Of a DNA stretch of 64,000 nucleotides, positions 43,434 to 54,524 are shown in pieces. The translations under genes and the position numbers were made by a program. Position 1 is the first letter of the stretch. The number at the start of each line of letters is the position of its first letter. Origin of the DNA: Bacteroidia bacterium. GTDB lineage: Bacteria > Bacteroidota > Bacteroidia > B-17B0 > Aurantibacillaceae. The stretch spans positions 1-64,000 of the forward strand of contig JAEUTQ010000036.1 in the NCBI GenBank assembly GCA_016787445.1, given 5' to 3'. Under the pieces are notes generated by a model. It had not been told where the DNA came from. It was given only the letters and a program-made list of their open reading frames with translations, and did not search any database.

Positions 43434-44184
43434 TTGGCTTGTTTTGAGTTTGCTTCTCAATGCCTGTGCCGTAAGGTCGGTTTACATTCCTGTTAGTCAA
43501 AACACTCCCTTATTCGATTCTTCCAAAGTTTTACAAGCTTCGGCTTATATCGGTGCCAATCATATTGAAGCGCAAGCTGCGTTTAATCCTGTAAAAAAAT
43601 TGGGTGTTTGTGCTAATATTAATTACGGAAGTGGTATTTCAATTTACGATGTGGCAGTTGGAACATACGCTTATAATAAATCGGCACACTGGCGTTATGA
43701 AGTATACGGAGGTTACGGTTATAATTCCAACTTTGCTTTTCAAACGGCAAATTATAATTCGCTAATTAAACAGCCGATAAAAAATTATGAGATAAAATCA
43801 TTTTATGATAAAATGTATTTACAACCTGCCATCGGTTATTTTAACTCCATTAAGATGTATAAGTTGAGTTATTCCTTTTCGCTTTCGGCGCGTATTTCAG
43901 CTCTGTATTATAAAATCTATAGCTTTAAAGAGATTGATGATGAGGCCACGAAGTTAAGCGGACAAACAGTTTATCTTACCGATAAAAATTACAACAATAG
44001 TTTTTTGTACTTGCTCGAGCCTTGTTTTACCAATAAGGTGGGTATAAAAAATTTCTATGCGATTTTACAATTTCAAGGATTCATTCCTTATTCAGAACAA
44101 ATTGATGTAAGTAACACTGTTTTTTCTCAAGGGATATTAATGAGTGTTGGATTGCAGTATAATTTTGTGTTTAAGCGAAAATAA
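43381..44184 (+). CDS. Lipoprotein of unknown function overlapping smpB
   Basis: About 267 residues from the GTG at 43381. This start gives a basic n-region and a lipoprotein signal (SFNWLVLSLLLNAC, Cys near residue 29) but overlaps the smpB end by 53 bases. The mature protein is beta-rich and aromatic (YEVYGGYGYNSNFAFQTANY, LQPAIGYFNSIKMYKLSYSF, SVGLQYNFVFKRK) and resembles a small outer membrane barrel with a lipid anchor. Family unknown. The next gene begins 2 bases after its stop. Confidence 0.72.
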   Translation: MKALKSAIPSVKRIASFNWLVLSLLLNACAVRSVYIPVSQNTPLFDSSKVLQASAYIGANHIEAQAAFNPVKKLGVCANINYGSGISIYDVAVGTYAYNKSAHWRYEVYGGYGYNSNFAFQTANYNSLIKQPIKNYEIKSFYDKMYLQPAIGYFNSIKMYKLSYSFSLSARISALYYKIYSFKEIDDEATKLSGQTVYLTDKNYNNSFLYLLEPCFTNKVGIKNFYAILQFQGFIPYSEQIDVSNTVFSQGILMSVGLQYNFVFKRK

Positions 44185-44186
44185 AA

Positions 44187-44825
44187 TTGAAGAAATTAAT
44201 CTACATAGTTTTACTTTCAGTTTTCATACAAGCTTGTTATCTATTAGGGCCATCTCCTAAAAAACGGTTAAGACAAGCAAGAAAGGTTCAACCCATCGAT
44301 GTGGCCATAGTTCCGGGTTTACCATTGTATCATGGAACCTGGGATACACTTTTAAAAACAAGAATTTTATGGTCGGTTTATTTATATAAACAGGGTGTGG
44401 TAAAGAAGATTTTGTATTCGGGGAACGCGGTTTACACCAAATGGATGGAAGGCAAAGCGATGGCAGATTACGCAAAATCATTAGGAGTAAAAAGTGAAGA
44501 TATTCTGATTGATACAATTGCTGAACACAGCACGGAAAACTTATTTTACGGACATCAGTTAGCAAAAGACAGAGGATGTAAGTCTTTCGCAGTAGCAACG
44601 GATCCCTTTCAATGTGCGATGCTTTATAAGTTTTCGCGAAAGAAAATAAAAGATAAAGTACATTTTTTACCCGTAGTATTTGATTCTATTGCAAACTCGT
44701 TTAATGTTAATCCGGAAATAGATACAACAAAAAATATTGCCATTAATTTTGTTCCTATCGAACAAAGACAGGACATGAAAAAGCGAATGAGCGGAACAAG
44801 AGGAAAGAATATTCCTGCTAAATAG
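44187..44825 (+). CDS. YdcF-like (DUF218) lipoprotein
   Basis: 212 residues from a TTG start, which lies 2 bases after the previous stop and opens a lipoprotein signal (KKLIYIVLLSVFIQAC). The DUF218/YdcF fold follows: VAIVPGLPLYHGTWDTLLKT, KKILYSGNAVYTKWMEGKAM, ADYAKSLGVKSEDILIDTIA, EHSTENLFYGHQLAKDRGC, AVATDPFQCAMLYKFSRKK. Relatives bind S-adenosylmethionine (YdcF) or act on envelope lipids (SanA, ElyC). With its neighbour it forms a two-gene lipoprotein unit. The end overlaps the convergent vWA gene by 8 bases. Confidence 0.85.
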   Translation: MKKLIYIVLLSVFIQACYLLGPSPKKRLRQARKVQPIDVAIVPGLPLYHGTWDTLLKTRILWSVYLYKQGVVKKILYSGNAVYTKWMEGKAMADYAKSLGVKSEDILIDTIAEHSTENLFYGHQLAKDRGCKSFAVATDPFQCAMLYKFSRKKIKDKVHFLPVVFDSIANSFNVNPEIDTTKNIAINFVPIEQRQDMKKRMSGTRGKNIPAK

Positions 44826-46875
44826 TGCCGCTACGTTTACGTAAAAACCATTCGAGGGTCAATAATCCAATAATCAAAAAGAATATCCATTTCAAATCAA
44901 TTAAATCACTTAATTGTTTTTGTGAATAGGTTATTGGTTTTATGGTTTCGTTATTAAGCAATTCCTGCTTTAATTTTTCAGTTTCATTTTTGTGAAATAA
45001 TTTACCTCCGGTACTCGTCGCTAATTGATGAAGTAATTGATGATTGGCAACAGTAATTGTTTTTTCAGCGACGATGGCTTTAACGGTAATGCTGCCACTT
45101 TGTGAGAATACTTGATTGTTGACTTTCACCGTGGCTTTGTATTTATATTCTCCTGTTGGGAATAATCCGCTGTTCAAGTAGTAAGCGTTCGATGTTTTAC
45201 TCATGGTGTAAGTAAATTGTTTGCCGGCACTGTCGGTGATAATCACATTCACTTCAGGTTCTGTTACGAGTTGATAGCTTTGGTTGTAAACTTCCGCATT
45301 GAATTCTATGTTTTCATTTTCCGAAATAATTTTTTTCGTAATTAACCTGAAGAAACTTTTATCGGCTTTTACAGCGAGGTATTGAACAGTTTTCGAAATA
45401 AGTTCATTAAATAAATTGTGATTTTTATGTTCAGCAAAATCACGAAGTTTCCATCGCCATAAACCGTCGAAAGCCATGATTCCTGTTTTTCTTCCGCTAT
45501 TATCATTAAAAAGTATCAATGGATTTTCCGTTTCCACAACGCCAATTTTTTGGAATAGAAGACTGTTGGCGCCCGGTGAAGTAATATAATTTCCAAATGG
45601 TGTGTTTACCGCAGGGAAGTCTTTAATGAAATTTTTAAGTTCATCGCTTAAGTTAAACAAGGTGAAATTTTTATTGAGCAAAGCTTCCGTTTCGTTTTGC
45701 TTATTATATGAACTATTGATTTTTAGTCCGGGTAAATTTTCATTAATGGCCGCCTGAATAATTAAGTAAGGTTGGTTGTTGGTATTTAATTCATTCATTA
45801 ATGAGCGGTTGTTCGTGGAAATGTTGTGAAGAATGACAAGGCTATATGGCTTCAATGGTTTATTAAAATCAAAAGCGGAAGAGGTTTCTACCTCATAGGT
45901 TTGAGTGCTTTCCAAACTTTCTTTAATGGCAGCGATATCGGGATGTGGGGCAGAAGAGAGGAGGAGGATTTTTTCGCGGGTATCAATCACGTCTACTACA
46001 AAATCCATCGAGTTATTGCTTTTGTTATTCTCCTCAGGTAAAGAATTTACTACCACTTTGTATTTCTGCACACCCGGTTTCTCGGCTTCTAAAACAAAAG
46101 AAAGAGTTTGGATAAAATTATCACTGTTAATTTTAAGAGGAAGTTCGGCTTTCTTCGCTCCATCTTTAAATATACTAACGGTTGATGCCTTGCTGTTTAG
46201 TTTAAAGGCCTGAGTAATAACTTCTACCGGAAATTTATTGCCTAAATAAACTACTTGATTGTGATTGATTTTTTTAATGGTTAAATCTTTGGTGAGTGTG
46301 GTGTCGCCTAACGCAACAGTGTATACCGGGAATTTAAATCTGTTCGCTAAATCAAAATTGCCTGAGCCACGGTTGATGATGCCATCGCTGGTAATAATTA
46401 AAGCGCCAATGTTTTGATTCGCGTAATTATTATCAATTTCAGATAAGAGTTGCGATAGGTCAGTTTCTTTGTCGTTGTAATCAGGTTGTTCTCCGGTAGT
46501 AACTTTATTTCCGAAGAGAAGCGATTTAACTGCGTATTTCTCGCCAACCTCTGATTTTACTTTTTCAAGAAGATTTGTAAAATCTTTTTTAATGAATTGA
46601 GAGTCGGCCGTTGCAATAATGGAAGCTGAGTTGTCGTGCGCAAACAAAATCAAAGGCTTCTCTGTCTCGTTAATTGTTCGCTTCAAAAAAAGATTCAGCA
46701 ACAGCAAAGTGATTATAAGTACAGAAACGAATCGTAATGCGGTTAGAAAGTATAATACTGGTTTTGTAAATGTGTCACGTTTCTTCTCGCGGTTATACAG
46801 AAGCCATGCATACAATAATCCCGCAAGGGGACAAAGTAATAAAAAATACCAGGCATGTTCTGAAATAAGATTCAT
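44818..46875 (-). CDS. BatA-like membrane protein with vWA-type domain (second copy)
   Basis: 685 residues. Two N-terminal helices (AWYFLLLCPLAGLLYAWLLY and LRFVSVLIITLLLLNLFL), a vWA-like domain with DNSAS (in LFAHDNSASIIATADSQFIK), Ig-like repeats (VYNQSYQLVTEPEVNVIITD), a middle domain with ILLLSSAPHPDIAAIKESLE, and a final helix (LIDLKWIFFLIIGLLTLEWF). It has the same layout as the 682-residue protein at 6780 but low direct similarity. The role is likely an envelope scaffold; unproven. Confidence 0.8.
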   Translation of the reverse strand: MNLISEHAWYFLLLCPLAGLLYAWLLYNREKKRDTFTKPVLYFLTALRFVSVLIITLLLLNLFLKRTINETEKPLILFAHDNSASIIATADSQFIKKDFTNLLEKVKSEVGEKYAVKSLLFGNKVTTGEQPDYNDKETDLSQLLSEIDNNYANQNIGALIITSDGIINRGSGNFDLANRFKFPVYTVALGDTTLTKDLTIKKINHNQVVYLGNKFPVEVITQAFKLNSKASTVSIFKDGAKKAELPLKINSDNFIQTLSFVLEAEKPGVQKYKVVVNSLPEENNKSNNSMDFVVDVIDTREKILLLSSAPHPDIAAIKESLESTQTYEVETSSAFDFNKPLKPYSLVILHNISTNNRSLMNELNTNNQPYLIIQAAINENLPGLKINSSYNKQNETEALLNKNFTLFNLSDELKNFIKDFPAVNTPFGNYITSPGANSLLFQKIGVVETENPLILFNDNSGRKTGIMAFDGLWRWKLRDFAEHKNHNLFNELISKTVQYLAVKADKSFFRLITKKIISENENIEFNAEVYNQSYQLVTEPEVNVIITDSAGKQFTYTMSKTSNAYYLNSGLFPTGEYKYKATVKVNNQVFSQSGSITVKAIVAEKTITVANHQLLHQLATSTGGKLFHKNETEKLKQELLNNETIKPITYSQKQLSDLIDLKWIFFLIIGLLTLEWFLRKRSGTI

Positions 46876-46880
46876 ATAAA

Positions 46881-46907
46881 AAAAATGTCTGCCCGCAGGC
46901 AGACATT
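46881..46907 (-). terminator. Terminator after fabG
   Basis: AATGTCTGCC (46884-46893) pairs with GGCAGACATT (46898-46907) over a 4-base loop. On the minus strand it is followed by a T-run, as needed for fabG. The next gene starts 5 bases later. Confidence 0.82.
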
Positions 46908-46932
46908 AAAGTTAAATAATAAAAGTAAAATA

Positions 46933-47679
46933 TTAAGTAAGCATTCCGCCGCAAACATTGATGCATTGTCCTGTAATGTAGCCGCTCATATCACTTGCCA
47001 AGAATAAAGTAAGGTTAGCCACATCATCGGCAGAACCTCCACGTTTAAGAGGAATACTATCACGCCATTGTTGTACTACTTTCTCATCCAGCGCACCGGT
47101 CATTTCAGTTTCAATAAATCCGGGTGCAATCGCGTTACAACGAATATTACGAGAGCCTAATTCAAGCGCAACTGACTTTGTGAAGCCAATGATACCTGCT
47201 TTTGAAGCAGCGTAGTTGGCTTGTCCTGCGTTTCCTTTCACACCCACCACCGAACTCATATTGATGATAGAGCCGCTACGCGCTTTAAGCATCGGGCGTT
47301 GAACAGCTTTTGTTAAATTAAATACAGATTTAAGATTAGCGTTGATTACTTCATCCCATTGTTGTTCGCTCATACGCATTAATAAAGTGTCGCGGGTGAT
47401 TCCGGCATTGTTTACTAACACGTCAATGGTGCCGAATTCTGCTACGACATCATTTACTAATTGATCGGCCGCTTTAAAATCGCCTGCATCGCTTTTGTAG
47501 CCTTTCGCTTTAATGCCAAAGGCGGTTAATTCTTTTTCAAGAGCCAGTGCTTTTTCTTCTGAACTCACATATGTAAAAGCAACATTAGCACCTTGTTGTG
47601 CGAATGCAAGAGCGATGCCTTTACCAATACCGCGTGTAGCACCTGTAATAAGAGCTACTTTATTTTGAAGTAATTTCAT
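46933..47679 (-). CDS. fabG: 3-oxoacyl-ACP reductase
   Basis: 248 residues, SDR fold. NADPH-dependent reduction of 3-oxoacyl-ACP in fatty acid elongation. Cofactor motif TGATRGIGKGIA, NNAG in VLVNNAGITRDTLLMRMSEQ, catalytic Ser in NMSSVVGVKGNAGQ, Tyr-x3-Lys in ANYAASKAGIIGFTKSVALE, and the ending GFIETEMTGAL with SGYITGQCINVCGG. All match FabG at its normal length. Confidence 0.94.
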   Translation of the reverse strand: MKLLQNKVALITGATRGIGKGIALAFAQQGANVAFTYVSSEEKALALEKELTAFGIKAKGYKSDAGDFKAADQLVNDVVAEFGTIDVLVNNAGITRDTLLMRMSEQQWDEVINANLKSVFNLTKAVQRPMLKARSGSIINMSSVVGVKGNAGQANYAASKAGIIGFTKSVALELGSRNIRCNAIAPGFIETEMTGALDEKVVQQWRDSIPLKRGGSADDVANLTLFLASDMSGYITGQCINVCGGMLT

Positions 47680-47979
47680 AGTTTTTTGAATGATGGGTTC
47701 AAAGATAAAAGATTATTGAAGGGAACGAAGATGGAGATGGTGGAGATTTATTAAAACTTATCTTTTTGCTTAGTTCGCCGCTATTTCCCGGAACCGGTTA
47801 AAAAAATCTAAGCTTATTTTCGGACCTATAATTTAACAAATTAATAAGTTGCTGAAAAACAATAAAATACAGCTTAATCCCTTTCTTTTTTAACAAAAAT
47901 TTAATTTTGGCACGCTTGTTGTTAAAATATATCAAAATTCAAATTTTTAGTTAATTTAGCAACGTTTAAAATTTAAAAA
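47680..47979. promoter_or_regulatory. AT-rich control region upstream of the T9SS type B gene
   Basis: 300 bases between divergent fabG and the large secreted protein. TAATTTTG at 47902-47909 fits the -7 consensus but is 70 bases from the start; TAATTTAG at 47952-47959 is a weaker match nearer the gene. Otherwise I see only AT-rich sequence. Confidence 0.35.
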
Positions 47980-50900
47980 ATGAGGAAAGTATCAATTATC
48001 ACGAAGTTAAGCCTTCTTTGCTTGTTGTTTTTGGCAACGACATTTAAGGTTAACGCGCAGTCTGTGCATCCTTTGGTGCCGGATTTCTACACTTTCAGCT
48101 CCGATTCATTGAATGGATTCGATGAGGAGTCTGCAAAACAAGCGGCATTAGGTGCCAACGCTTTTGGCGATGAGTTCAAAGTGTATATGTATTTCGCAAA
48201 GCGCGATTTCATTAAAGTAAAATACAATTTGTTCAGTAAGACACCTTCTCAGGTTCCTGCTTCAACTGCTAAAGGTGGAAGCCCTAACCAAATCGCGGTG
48301 GCAAACTGTAACAACGAAGACTTTGAAATTGCCGGTGCAACCAGCGCAGTTCCTAGTACTTTAAACGTTACAACAACTACCGGTGTTCCGGGTTGGACTG
48401 TAACTTCAGGTTCTAACTCTGGTGGTACAAGTTCTTGTACTTTACCTGGTCCTTATACAAATCCACCGAATGCATGTCAGGTAATTTCTCCTGGTTCAGC
48501 AGGTTTAACTGATGCGGTTATTGGTGCAGGTTATAAAATTTGGTCGGTATTTGGTAATACAACAACAACTTATCCTGCAGCAACAACTGCTAACGGTTTC
48601 ACTTGTTATGGTGATTGGTTTATTAAAATCAACAACCAAACAGCAGGTTCAAGTGTACATAAGTTAACTAAAACATTTGCAGTAACTCCAAATAACGCAT
48701 TATTCCAATTTGCGTTTATCGCTGTTATTCAAGGTGCACACTGCTGCTGCGATAACGCTGGTTTCGCATTAAAGGTTTATAAGCAAACAGGCTGTTCAGG
48801 TGTTCCTACCTTAACAACTTGTCCTTCATTTACTGCTTCTCCTCCAGCAGGTGTTGGTTGTTCTCCAACCGGTACTTGTGGTGCTGGTGGTGCAACTACT
48901 TATTTAAATGCTAGTTTAGGTGGTTGGTACTATAACAAATGGAAAGTATCAACTATGGATTTAAGTTCTTATATCGGTGACTGTATCACAATCGAAGTTT
49001 ATGCTATCGACTGTCCTTATTCAGGTCACGCTGGTTATGTGTATTTTGATGCACAATGTAATCCAATGGCTATTATCGGTAACGGTACCTCATTCCCTGC
49101 CGGTACGCCACAAATTACATTACCAACTTGCGGTACCGGTAACACGGCTACTATTACAGCTCCTCCGGGAATGGGTCCTTATGTATGGTCAGGTCCGGAT
49201 CCACTGGTAAACGGTTCAACTGCACAAACAGTAACGACATCTGTTACCGGTAACTATACTATTACCATGACGCCTCCGGGTTCTTGTGGTCCTTCTGTAA
49301 AACAGGTGAGTGTGGTAATTTCTCCGGCACCAAACATTGCGATTAGCAGTCAAACTCAAGTGTCTTGTACAAGTACCTTGAATGCAGTAGCTATTCAGAT
49401 GGCGAGTGGTTCACCAAACACATCTGCTACACCAAATTATACAGTTAATTTTACACCGGCAATGCCAACAGGTACTGTAGGTCAAACTGCAACTACCGGA
49501 ACATATACCGGATTTGCACCTGGAACTTATACTTGTACCATTACAGATATTGCAGGTTGTACGGCATCGCAAGTGATAAACTTCGCGGCAGCACCTCCAA
49601 TTGGTTCGTTCTCAATTAGTGCTCCATCAGGAACAATTATTGGTTGTAACCCTCCAAGCATTTCATTAAATGCTGTGAATACGGGATCATTAACTAACAT
49701 GACTTATACATGGGTTAGTACAACAACAGGTACTGCAACAGGTTCTACATGGACCGGCGGTGCTCCAACTGGTACTAACGTTTTAACTGTTATCGGTGCC
49801 GATTTAGGTGCAGGTTCTTGTCCAACTACACAAACAATTGCGATTGTACAAAACACTGCAGTACCTACTGTAACAGTAAACCCTCCAACCGGAAACTTAG
49901 CTTGTAACAGTACTTGTGCTTCATTTACGGCTTCATCTTCTACAACTGTGAACGTAGTTGGTCAGTGGTTTGCTCCTCCTGGAGTTGCAACCGGTGGTCC
50001 ATCTAGTACTCCATTAGTTGGTTGTTTCAATGCTCCTGGTACTTATACTGTAGTATTTACAAACATTGCTAACGGATGTTCTAATTCACAAACTGTATCT
50101 GTAACATCTAACTCACAAGTACCAACTATGTCAGTAACGGCTAACTTAGGTTATACTATTACATGTTCAGTTCCTTGTGTGAGTTTAGCGATTGCTTCTA
50201 ACTCAACTGTGGCTCCAATTTCTTATTCTTGGACAAACGTAGCAACCAGTGCAACAGTAACACCTGCAAATGGTGGTTATTCTGTGTGTGTACCGGGTTC
50301 TTATATTGCAGCGTTTAAAGATGGTTTAGGTTGTACTGTAACTCAAACCGTAAACGTTATGATAGATACATCACGTATCTTCCCTACAGCAATTACAAAC
50401 TTACCAAGCAATAGCTTTACATTAACTTGTACGAACAATACATTACTCGCAACGGCCATATCCAATCCTCAATTGGCAGCTAATAACTATAGCTGGACTG
50501 TTCCACCAAACTTAACAACATTCACTAACCAGGTGGTTGTTAACTTATCGAACATTACTTCAAGTACTTCGCCTACCAATTATACAGTGTTAGCAACTAA
50601 TCCTGCGAATGGTTGTGTGGGTCGACAAAGAGTACAGTTCTATAAGGATGTATTTGTGCCACGCTATAATGCAGTATTTACACCGAGTGCGATTACTTGT
50701 GCCAACTCTTGTGTTCAGTTATCACCTCAGTTAGCTACAGGTACATCTACTATTCCAATTACATTTACATTTACTTCACCGGCTCCTACATTTACAAATA
50801 ACATCCCTGGTTCTACTTTCTGTGCTCCTGGTACTTATACCATGGATTACACAAATAGCTTAAACGGATGTTCTTCTCAAACAACATGTGTAGTTCCGTT

Positions 50901-51747
50901 GAACGTAACTTTCCCTTCAACTGTAGCTTTAGCACCGGTACAAATCCCTTGCGGACAAACCACAACGATTGTAACGGCCGGTACCACTACTACATCTAAT
51001 ACTTATACTTATTCATGGACTCCACCGGAGAATGCCGGTATGGGTTCACCAAACGGATACAGTACAACCGTTAACGCTCCTGGTGTTTATGAAGTAGTAA
51101 TTACTAATACTGTAAATGGATGTTCTACTACTAACTCTGTACTTGTTACTTCAGGTTCATTAGATGTAAGTATGACTCCAAACCCTGCTTCAGGTTATGC
51201 TCCATTAAATGTTGGTTTCTCTAATACAACTCCATTTACAAGTAGTTCAGGAACTGTTACTACTACCTGGAACTATGGAAATGGTATCACAGTAAGCACA
51301 ACAAGTTTAGCAAACACTTATACTGGTTCTGCAACTCCTTATCCAGGTGGTTCAACTCAGTATCAAACAGCAGGAACTTACACAGTGTTATTAGTAATGG
51401 CACAAAATGTTGGAACTGTATCTTGTGTTGGTACTGCAACAGCTCTTGTAGTAGTTGATTTACCATCAGAATTAACTGTACCAAACGTGTTTACTCCAAA
51501 TGGTGACGGTGTTAACGATAACTTCACATTATTAACTACCAACTTATCTGAGATTACTTTCACAGTATTCGATCGTTGGGGTGTTAAAATGTATGACGTG
51601 AAATCTGAAAGCGGAAACGTATCATGGGATGGTAAGAACTTCGGAGGTAAAGAAGTTCCGGTAGGTACTTACTTCTACATCCTGAAGGCGAAAGGTGCCG
51701 ATGGTAAGGATTACGAAGACAAAGGCTCTATCAGCTTATACCGATAA
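47980..51747 (+). CDS. Large secreted protein with gliding-associated / T9SS type B C-terminal domain
   Basis: 1255 residues, Thr/Ser/Pro/Gly-rich. Signal peptide SIITKLSLLCLLFLATTFKV with NAQ. The N-terminal 350 residues contain a lectin-like block with many Cys (AHCCCDNAGFALKVYKQTGC). Then about eight Ig-like/SprB-type units of some 90-100 residues, with repeated FxPGTYT and GCTxxQ motifs (APGTYTCTITDIAGCTASQV, APGTYTVVFTNIANGCSNSQ), then a PKD-like unit (PNPASGYAPLNVGFSNTTPF). The C-terminus VPNVFTPNGDGVNDNFTLLT to the end is the CHU_C type B sorting domain. Predicted cell-surface adhesin or matrix protein. Confidence 0.9.
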   Translation: MRKVSIITKLSLLCLLFLATTFKVNAQSVHPLVPDFYTFSSDSLNGFDEESAKQAALGANAFGDEFKVYMYFAKRDFIKVKYNLFSKTPSQVPASTAKGGSPNQIAVANCNNEDFEIAGATSAVPSTLNVTTTTGVPGWTVTSGSNSGGTSSCTLPGPYTNPPNACQVISPGSAGLTDAVIGAGYKIWSVFGNTTTTYPAATTANGFTCYGDWFIKINNQTAGSSVHKLTKTFAVTPNNALFQFAFIAVIQGAHCCCDNAGFALKVYKQTGCSGVPTLTTCPSFTASPPAGVGCSPTGTCGAGGATTYLNASLGGWYYNKWKVSTMDLSSYIGDCITIEVYAIDCPYSGHAGYVYFDAQCNPMAIIGNGTSFPAGTPQITLPTCGTGNTATITAPPGMGPYVWSGPDPLVNGSTAQTVTTSVTGNYTITMTPPGSCGPSVKQVSVVISPAPNIAISSQTQVSCTSTLNAVAIQMASGSPNTSATPNYTVNFTPAMPTGTVGQTATTGTYTGFAPGTYTCTITDIAGCTASQVINFAAAPPIGSFSISAPSGTIIGCNPPSISLNAVNTGSLTNMTYTWVSTTTGTATGSTWTGGAPTGTNVLTVIGADLGAGSCPTTQTIAIVQNTAVPTVTVNPPTGNLACNSTCASFTASSSTTVNVVGQWFAPPGVATGGPSSTPLVGCFNAPGTYTVVFTNIANGCSNSQTVSVTSNSQVPTMSVTANLGYTITCSVPCVSLAIASNSTVAPISYSWTNVATSATVTPANGGYSVCVPGSYIAAFKDGLGCTVTQTVNVMIDTSRIFPTAITNLPSNSFTLTCTNNTLLATAISNPQLAANNYSWTVPPNLTTFTNQVVVNLSNITSSTSPTNYTVLATNPANGCVGRQRVQFYKDVFVPRYNAVFTPSAITCANSCVQLSPQLATGTSTIPITFTFTSPAPTFTNNIPGSTFCAPGTYTMDYTNSLNGCSSQTTCVVPLNVTFPSTVALAPVQIPCGQTTTIVTAGTTTTSNTYTYSWTPPENAGMGSPNGYSTTVNAPGVYEVVITNTVNGCSTTNSVLVTSGSLDVSMTPNPASGYAPLNVGFSNTTPFTSSSGTVTTTWNYGNGITVSTTSLANTYTGSATPYPGGSTQYQTAGTYTVLLVMAQNVGTVSCVGTATALVVVDLPSELTVPNVFTPNGDGVNDNFTLLTTNLSEITFTVFDRWGVKMYDVKSESGNVSWDGKNFGGKEVPVGTYFYILKAKGADGKDYEDKGSISLYR

Positions 51748-51767
51748 ACATAACACTCTTAAATAAT

Positions 51768-51798
51768 AAAAGCCCTTCTCATTCGAGAGGGGCTTTTT
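51768..51798 (+). terminator. Terminator after the type B protein
   Basis: AAAAGCCCTTCTC (51768-51780) pairs with GAGAGGGGCTTTT (51785-51797) with one G-T pair, over an ATTC loop. Confidence 0.88.
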
Positions 51799-51878
51799 GT
51801 TTTAAACAAAATCGGGTATTGTGTTAAAAATTTAATTCCGCCTTCCAATAAGGTTGTCGTAACTTAGCTATCCTTATT

Positions 51879-54524
51879 ATGGCAATAGCAGGCGACAAAG
51901 AAACCCCCCTCATGAAACAATATAACAGCATCAAGGTGAAATACCCGGATGCAATACTGTTATTCAGAGTGGGTGATTTTTATGAAACATTTGGAGAAGA
52001 TGCCGTTAAAACAGCAAAGGTTTTAGGTATAGTATTAACGAAGCGGGCCAATGGTTCAGCGTCGCATATTGAGTTAGCCGGATTTCCGCATCACTCACTC
52101 GATTCTTATTTGCCCAAGTTAGTAAGAGCAGGTTATCGCGTGGCCATTTGTGATCAGCTTGAAGATCCCAAAATGACTAAAACCATTGTGAAGCGTGGCA
52201 TCACCGAATTAGTTACGCCCGGTGTCAGCTTCAATGATAAAGTTTTAGATCATCAAAAAAATAATTTCTTAGCCAGTATACATTTAGACAAAGACAAAGC
52301 CGGGGTTTCTTTCCTTGATATCAGTACCGGTGAATTTTTAGTCGGACAAGGCAGCACGACCTATGTAGAAAGATTGATTCAGAACTTTAAGCCTAATGAG
52401 ATTTTATTTGAGAAAAATAAGAGAAACGATTTACAAGAATTAATCGGCGACCGCTTTTATATTTTCGGATTAGATGATTGGGCTTTTACCTACGATTACG
52501 GTTATGAAAGTTTAATTAAGCAGTTTGAAACAACATCTTTAAAGGGATTTGGAATTGAAGATTACAGTCTGGCGATTGTGAGTTGTGGAGCTTTACTTCA
52601 TTACTTAAACGAAACCAAACACGACAAATTAAAGCACATTACTAAAGTTAGTCGACTTGATGAAGAGCAATATGTGTGGTTGGATAAATTCACCATTCGC
52701 AACCTCGAATTATTCGCTTCCAATAACGAGAACGGAAAAAGTTTAATCGATGTGATTGATAAAACAGTCACGCCAATGGGTTCTCGCTTATTAAAACGAT
52801 GGCTAGCTTTACCGTTAAAATCGGTGGAGCAAATAAATGAGCGACATGAAGCCGTTAATTATTTTGTGCAGCACAATGAGCTGCGATTAAAAATCAATTT
52901 ATTATTAAAGGAAGTAGGCGATTTAGAGCGATTGATTTCTAAAGTAGCAGCAGCACGTGTTAATCCGCGCGAGTTAGTTCAGTTAAAGCGATCACTCAAT
53001 ATCATTGAGCAATTGAAACTGGAGATGAGTGTGGTGGAGCCGGCCTCGCTTAAAAAAATCGCCGATCAGTTAAACGCTTGCGCTTTAATAAAGGATAAGC
53101 TAGAAAGAGAAATAAATGAAGAAGCACCGGTAAATATTTTAAAAGGCGATGTGATTAAAGCCGGTGTAAACGCAGAACTTGATGAGTTAAGAAGTATCGC
53201 TTATTCGGGAAAAGATTATTTAATACAAATACAGCAAAGAGAAAGTGCCAATACCGGAATTCCGAGTTTGAAAATCTCTTACAACAATGTGTTTGGTTAT
53301 TATTTAGAAGTAACCAATGCGCATAAAGATAAAGTGCCTCAGGAGTGGATACGCAAACAAACTTTAACCAATGCGGAGCGTTACATTACTCCTGAGTTAA
53401 AAAATTACGAGGAGAAAATATTAGGTGCAGAAGAAAAAATCACAGCCCTAGAACAACAATTATTTGAAGCGGTGATTCGCGATGTATCGGATTACATTGT
53501 GCCTATTCAATTAAACGCCGGACTCGTAGCCAGATTAGACGTGTTAAGTTCATTTGCGGCTTTAGCACTTGAAAATAATTATGTGATGCCGCAAGTTAAC
53601 GAGGGTTATGCCATAAAAATTACGGAAGGGCGCCATCCTGTCATTGAAAAACAATTGCCGGTAGACAAAGAATATGTAAGCAATTCGGTTTATCTGGATA
53701 ATGATGAGCAGCAAGTGATGATGATAACCGGTCCGAATATGAGTGGTAAATCAGCCTTGTTACGACAAACGGCACTCATTGTTTTATTAGCACAAATTGG
53801 TGCTTTTGTTCCGGCTGAAGCTGCTGAGTTAGGCATCATCGATAAAATTTTTACACGTGTTGGAGCCACCGATAATATTTCATCCGGCGAATCCACCTTC
53901 ATGGTAGAGATGAATGAAACGGCCAGCATCTTAAATAATATTACGGCGCGGAGTTTAGTATTGTTGGATGAAATTGGAAGAGGAACATCAACCTATGATG
54001 GAATTTCCATCGCATGGGCTATTGCGGAGTATTTGCACAATCAGCCGTCGAATAGAGCTAAAACCTTATTCGCCACGCATTATCATGAATTGAATGAAAT
54101 GACAAATTATTTCCCGCGCATTAAAAACTTTAATGTAAGCGTGAAAGAAATTAATAATAAAATTATTTTCCTGCGTAAGTTAGCAGAGGGAGGAAGCGAG
54201 CATAGTTTTGGTATACATGTTGCACGCATGGCCGGCATGCCGAAAGTGGTGATAGAAAGAGCCAATCAGGTATTGAAACAATTGGAGAAGGAACACGAAA
54301 TGGAATTAGTGCCATTGGATGGAGAGACGGAAGATATGCAGGTGAAAAGTAACGGTCGCAAAAAAGTAATGCCGGATGATGAAATGCAATTGAGCTTTTT
54401 CAAGTTAGATGATCCTGTTTTGGAGCAAATAAAAGCAGATATTTTAAAAACGGATATCAATACCTTAACACCGGTAGAGGCCCTGTTGAAGTTAAATGAG
54501 ATAAAGAAGTTAGTTGGGGGATGA
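51879..54524 (+). CDS. mutS: DNA mismatch repair protein MutS
   Basis: 881 residues, full length. The mismatch-binding domain has the Phe-x-Glu motif in [20 protein letters not shown], domain III/clamp follows, and the ATPase has Walker [59 protein letters not shown] (Walker B) and [20 protein letters not shown]. The C-terminal tail has the extra helix region ending [13 protein letters not shown]. No mutL nearby. It is followed directly by a repeat field. Confidence 0.96.
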   Translation: MAIAGDKETPLMKQYNSIKVKYPDAILLFRVGDFYETFGEDAVKTAKVLGIVLTKRANGSASHIELAGFPHHSLDSYLPKLVRAGYRVAICDQLEDPKMTKTIVKRGITELVTPGVSFNDKVLDHQKNNFLASIHLDKDKAGVSFLDISTGEFLVGQGSTTYVERLIQNFKPNEILFEKNKRNDLQELIGDRFYIFGLDDWAFTYDYGYESLIKQFETTSLKGFGIEDYSLAIVSCGALLHYLNETKHDKLKHITKVSRLDEEQYVWLDKFTIRNLELFASNNENGKSLIDVIDKTVTPMGSRLLKRWLALPLKSVEQINERHEAVNYFVQHNELRLKINLLLKEVGDLERLISKVAAARVNPRELVQLKRSLNIIEQLKLEMSVVEPASLKKIADQLNACALIKDKLEREINEEAPVNILKGDVIKAGVNAELDELRSIAYSGKDYLIQIQQRESANTGIPSLKISYNNVFGYYLEVTNAHKDKVPQEWIRKQTLTNAERYITPELKNYEEKILGAEEKITALEQQLFEAVIRDVSDYIVPIQLNAGLVARLDVLSSFAALALENNYVMPQVNEGYAIKITEGRHPVIEKQLPVDKEYVSNSVYLDNDEQQVMMITGPNMSGKSALLRQTALIVLLAQIGAFVPAEAAELGIIDKIFTRVGATDNISSGESTFMVEMNETASILNNITARSLVLLDEIGRGTSTYDGISIAWAIAEYLHNQPSNRAKTLFATHYHELNEMTNYFPRIKNFNVSVKEINNKIIFLRKLAEGGSEHSFGIHVARMAGMPKVVIERANQVLKQLEKEHEMELVPLDGETEDMQVKSNGRKKVMPDDEMQLSFFKLDDPVLEQIKADILKTDINTLTPVEALLKLNEIKKLVGG

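Noticed and set aside
44818-46875. Aerotolerance bat operon
   Set aside because: No moxR-type ATPase, batB, batC or batD gene adjoins either vWA gene.
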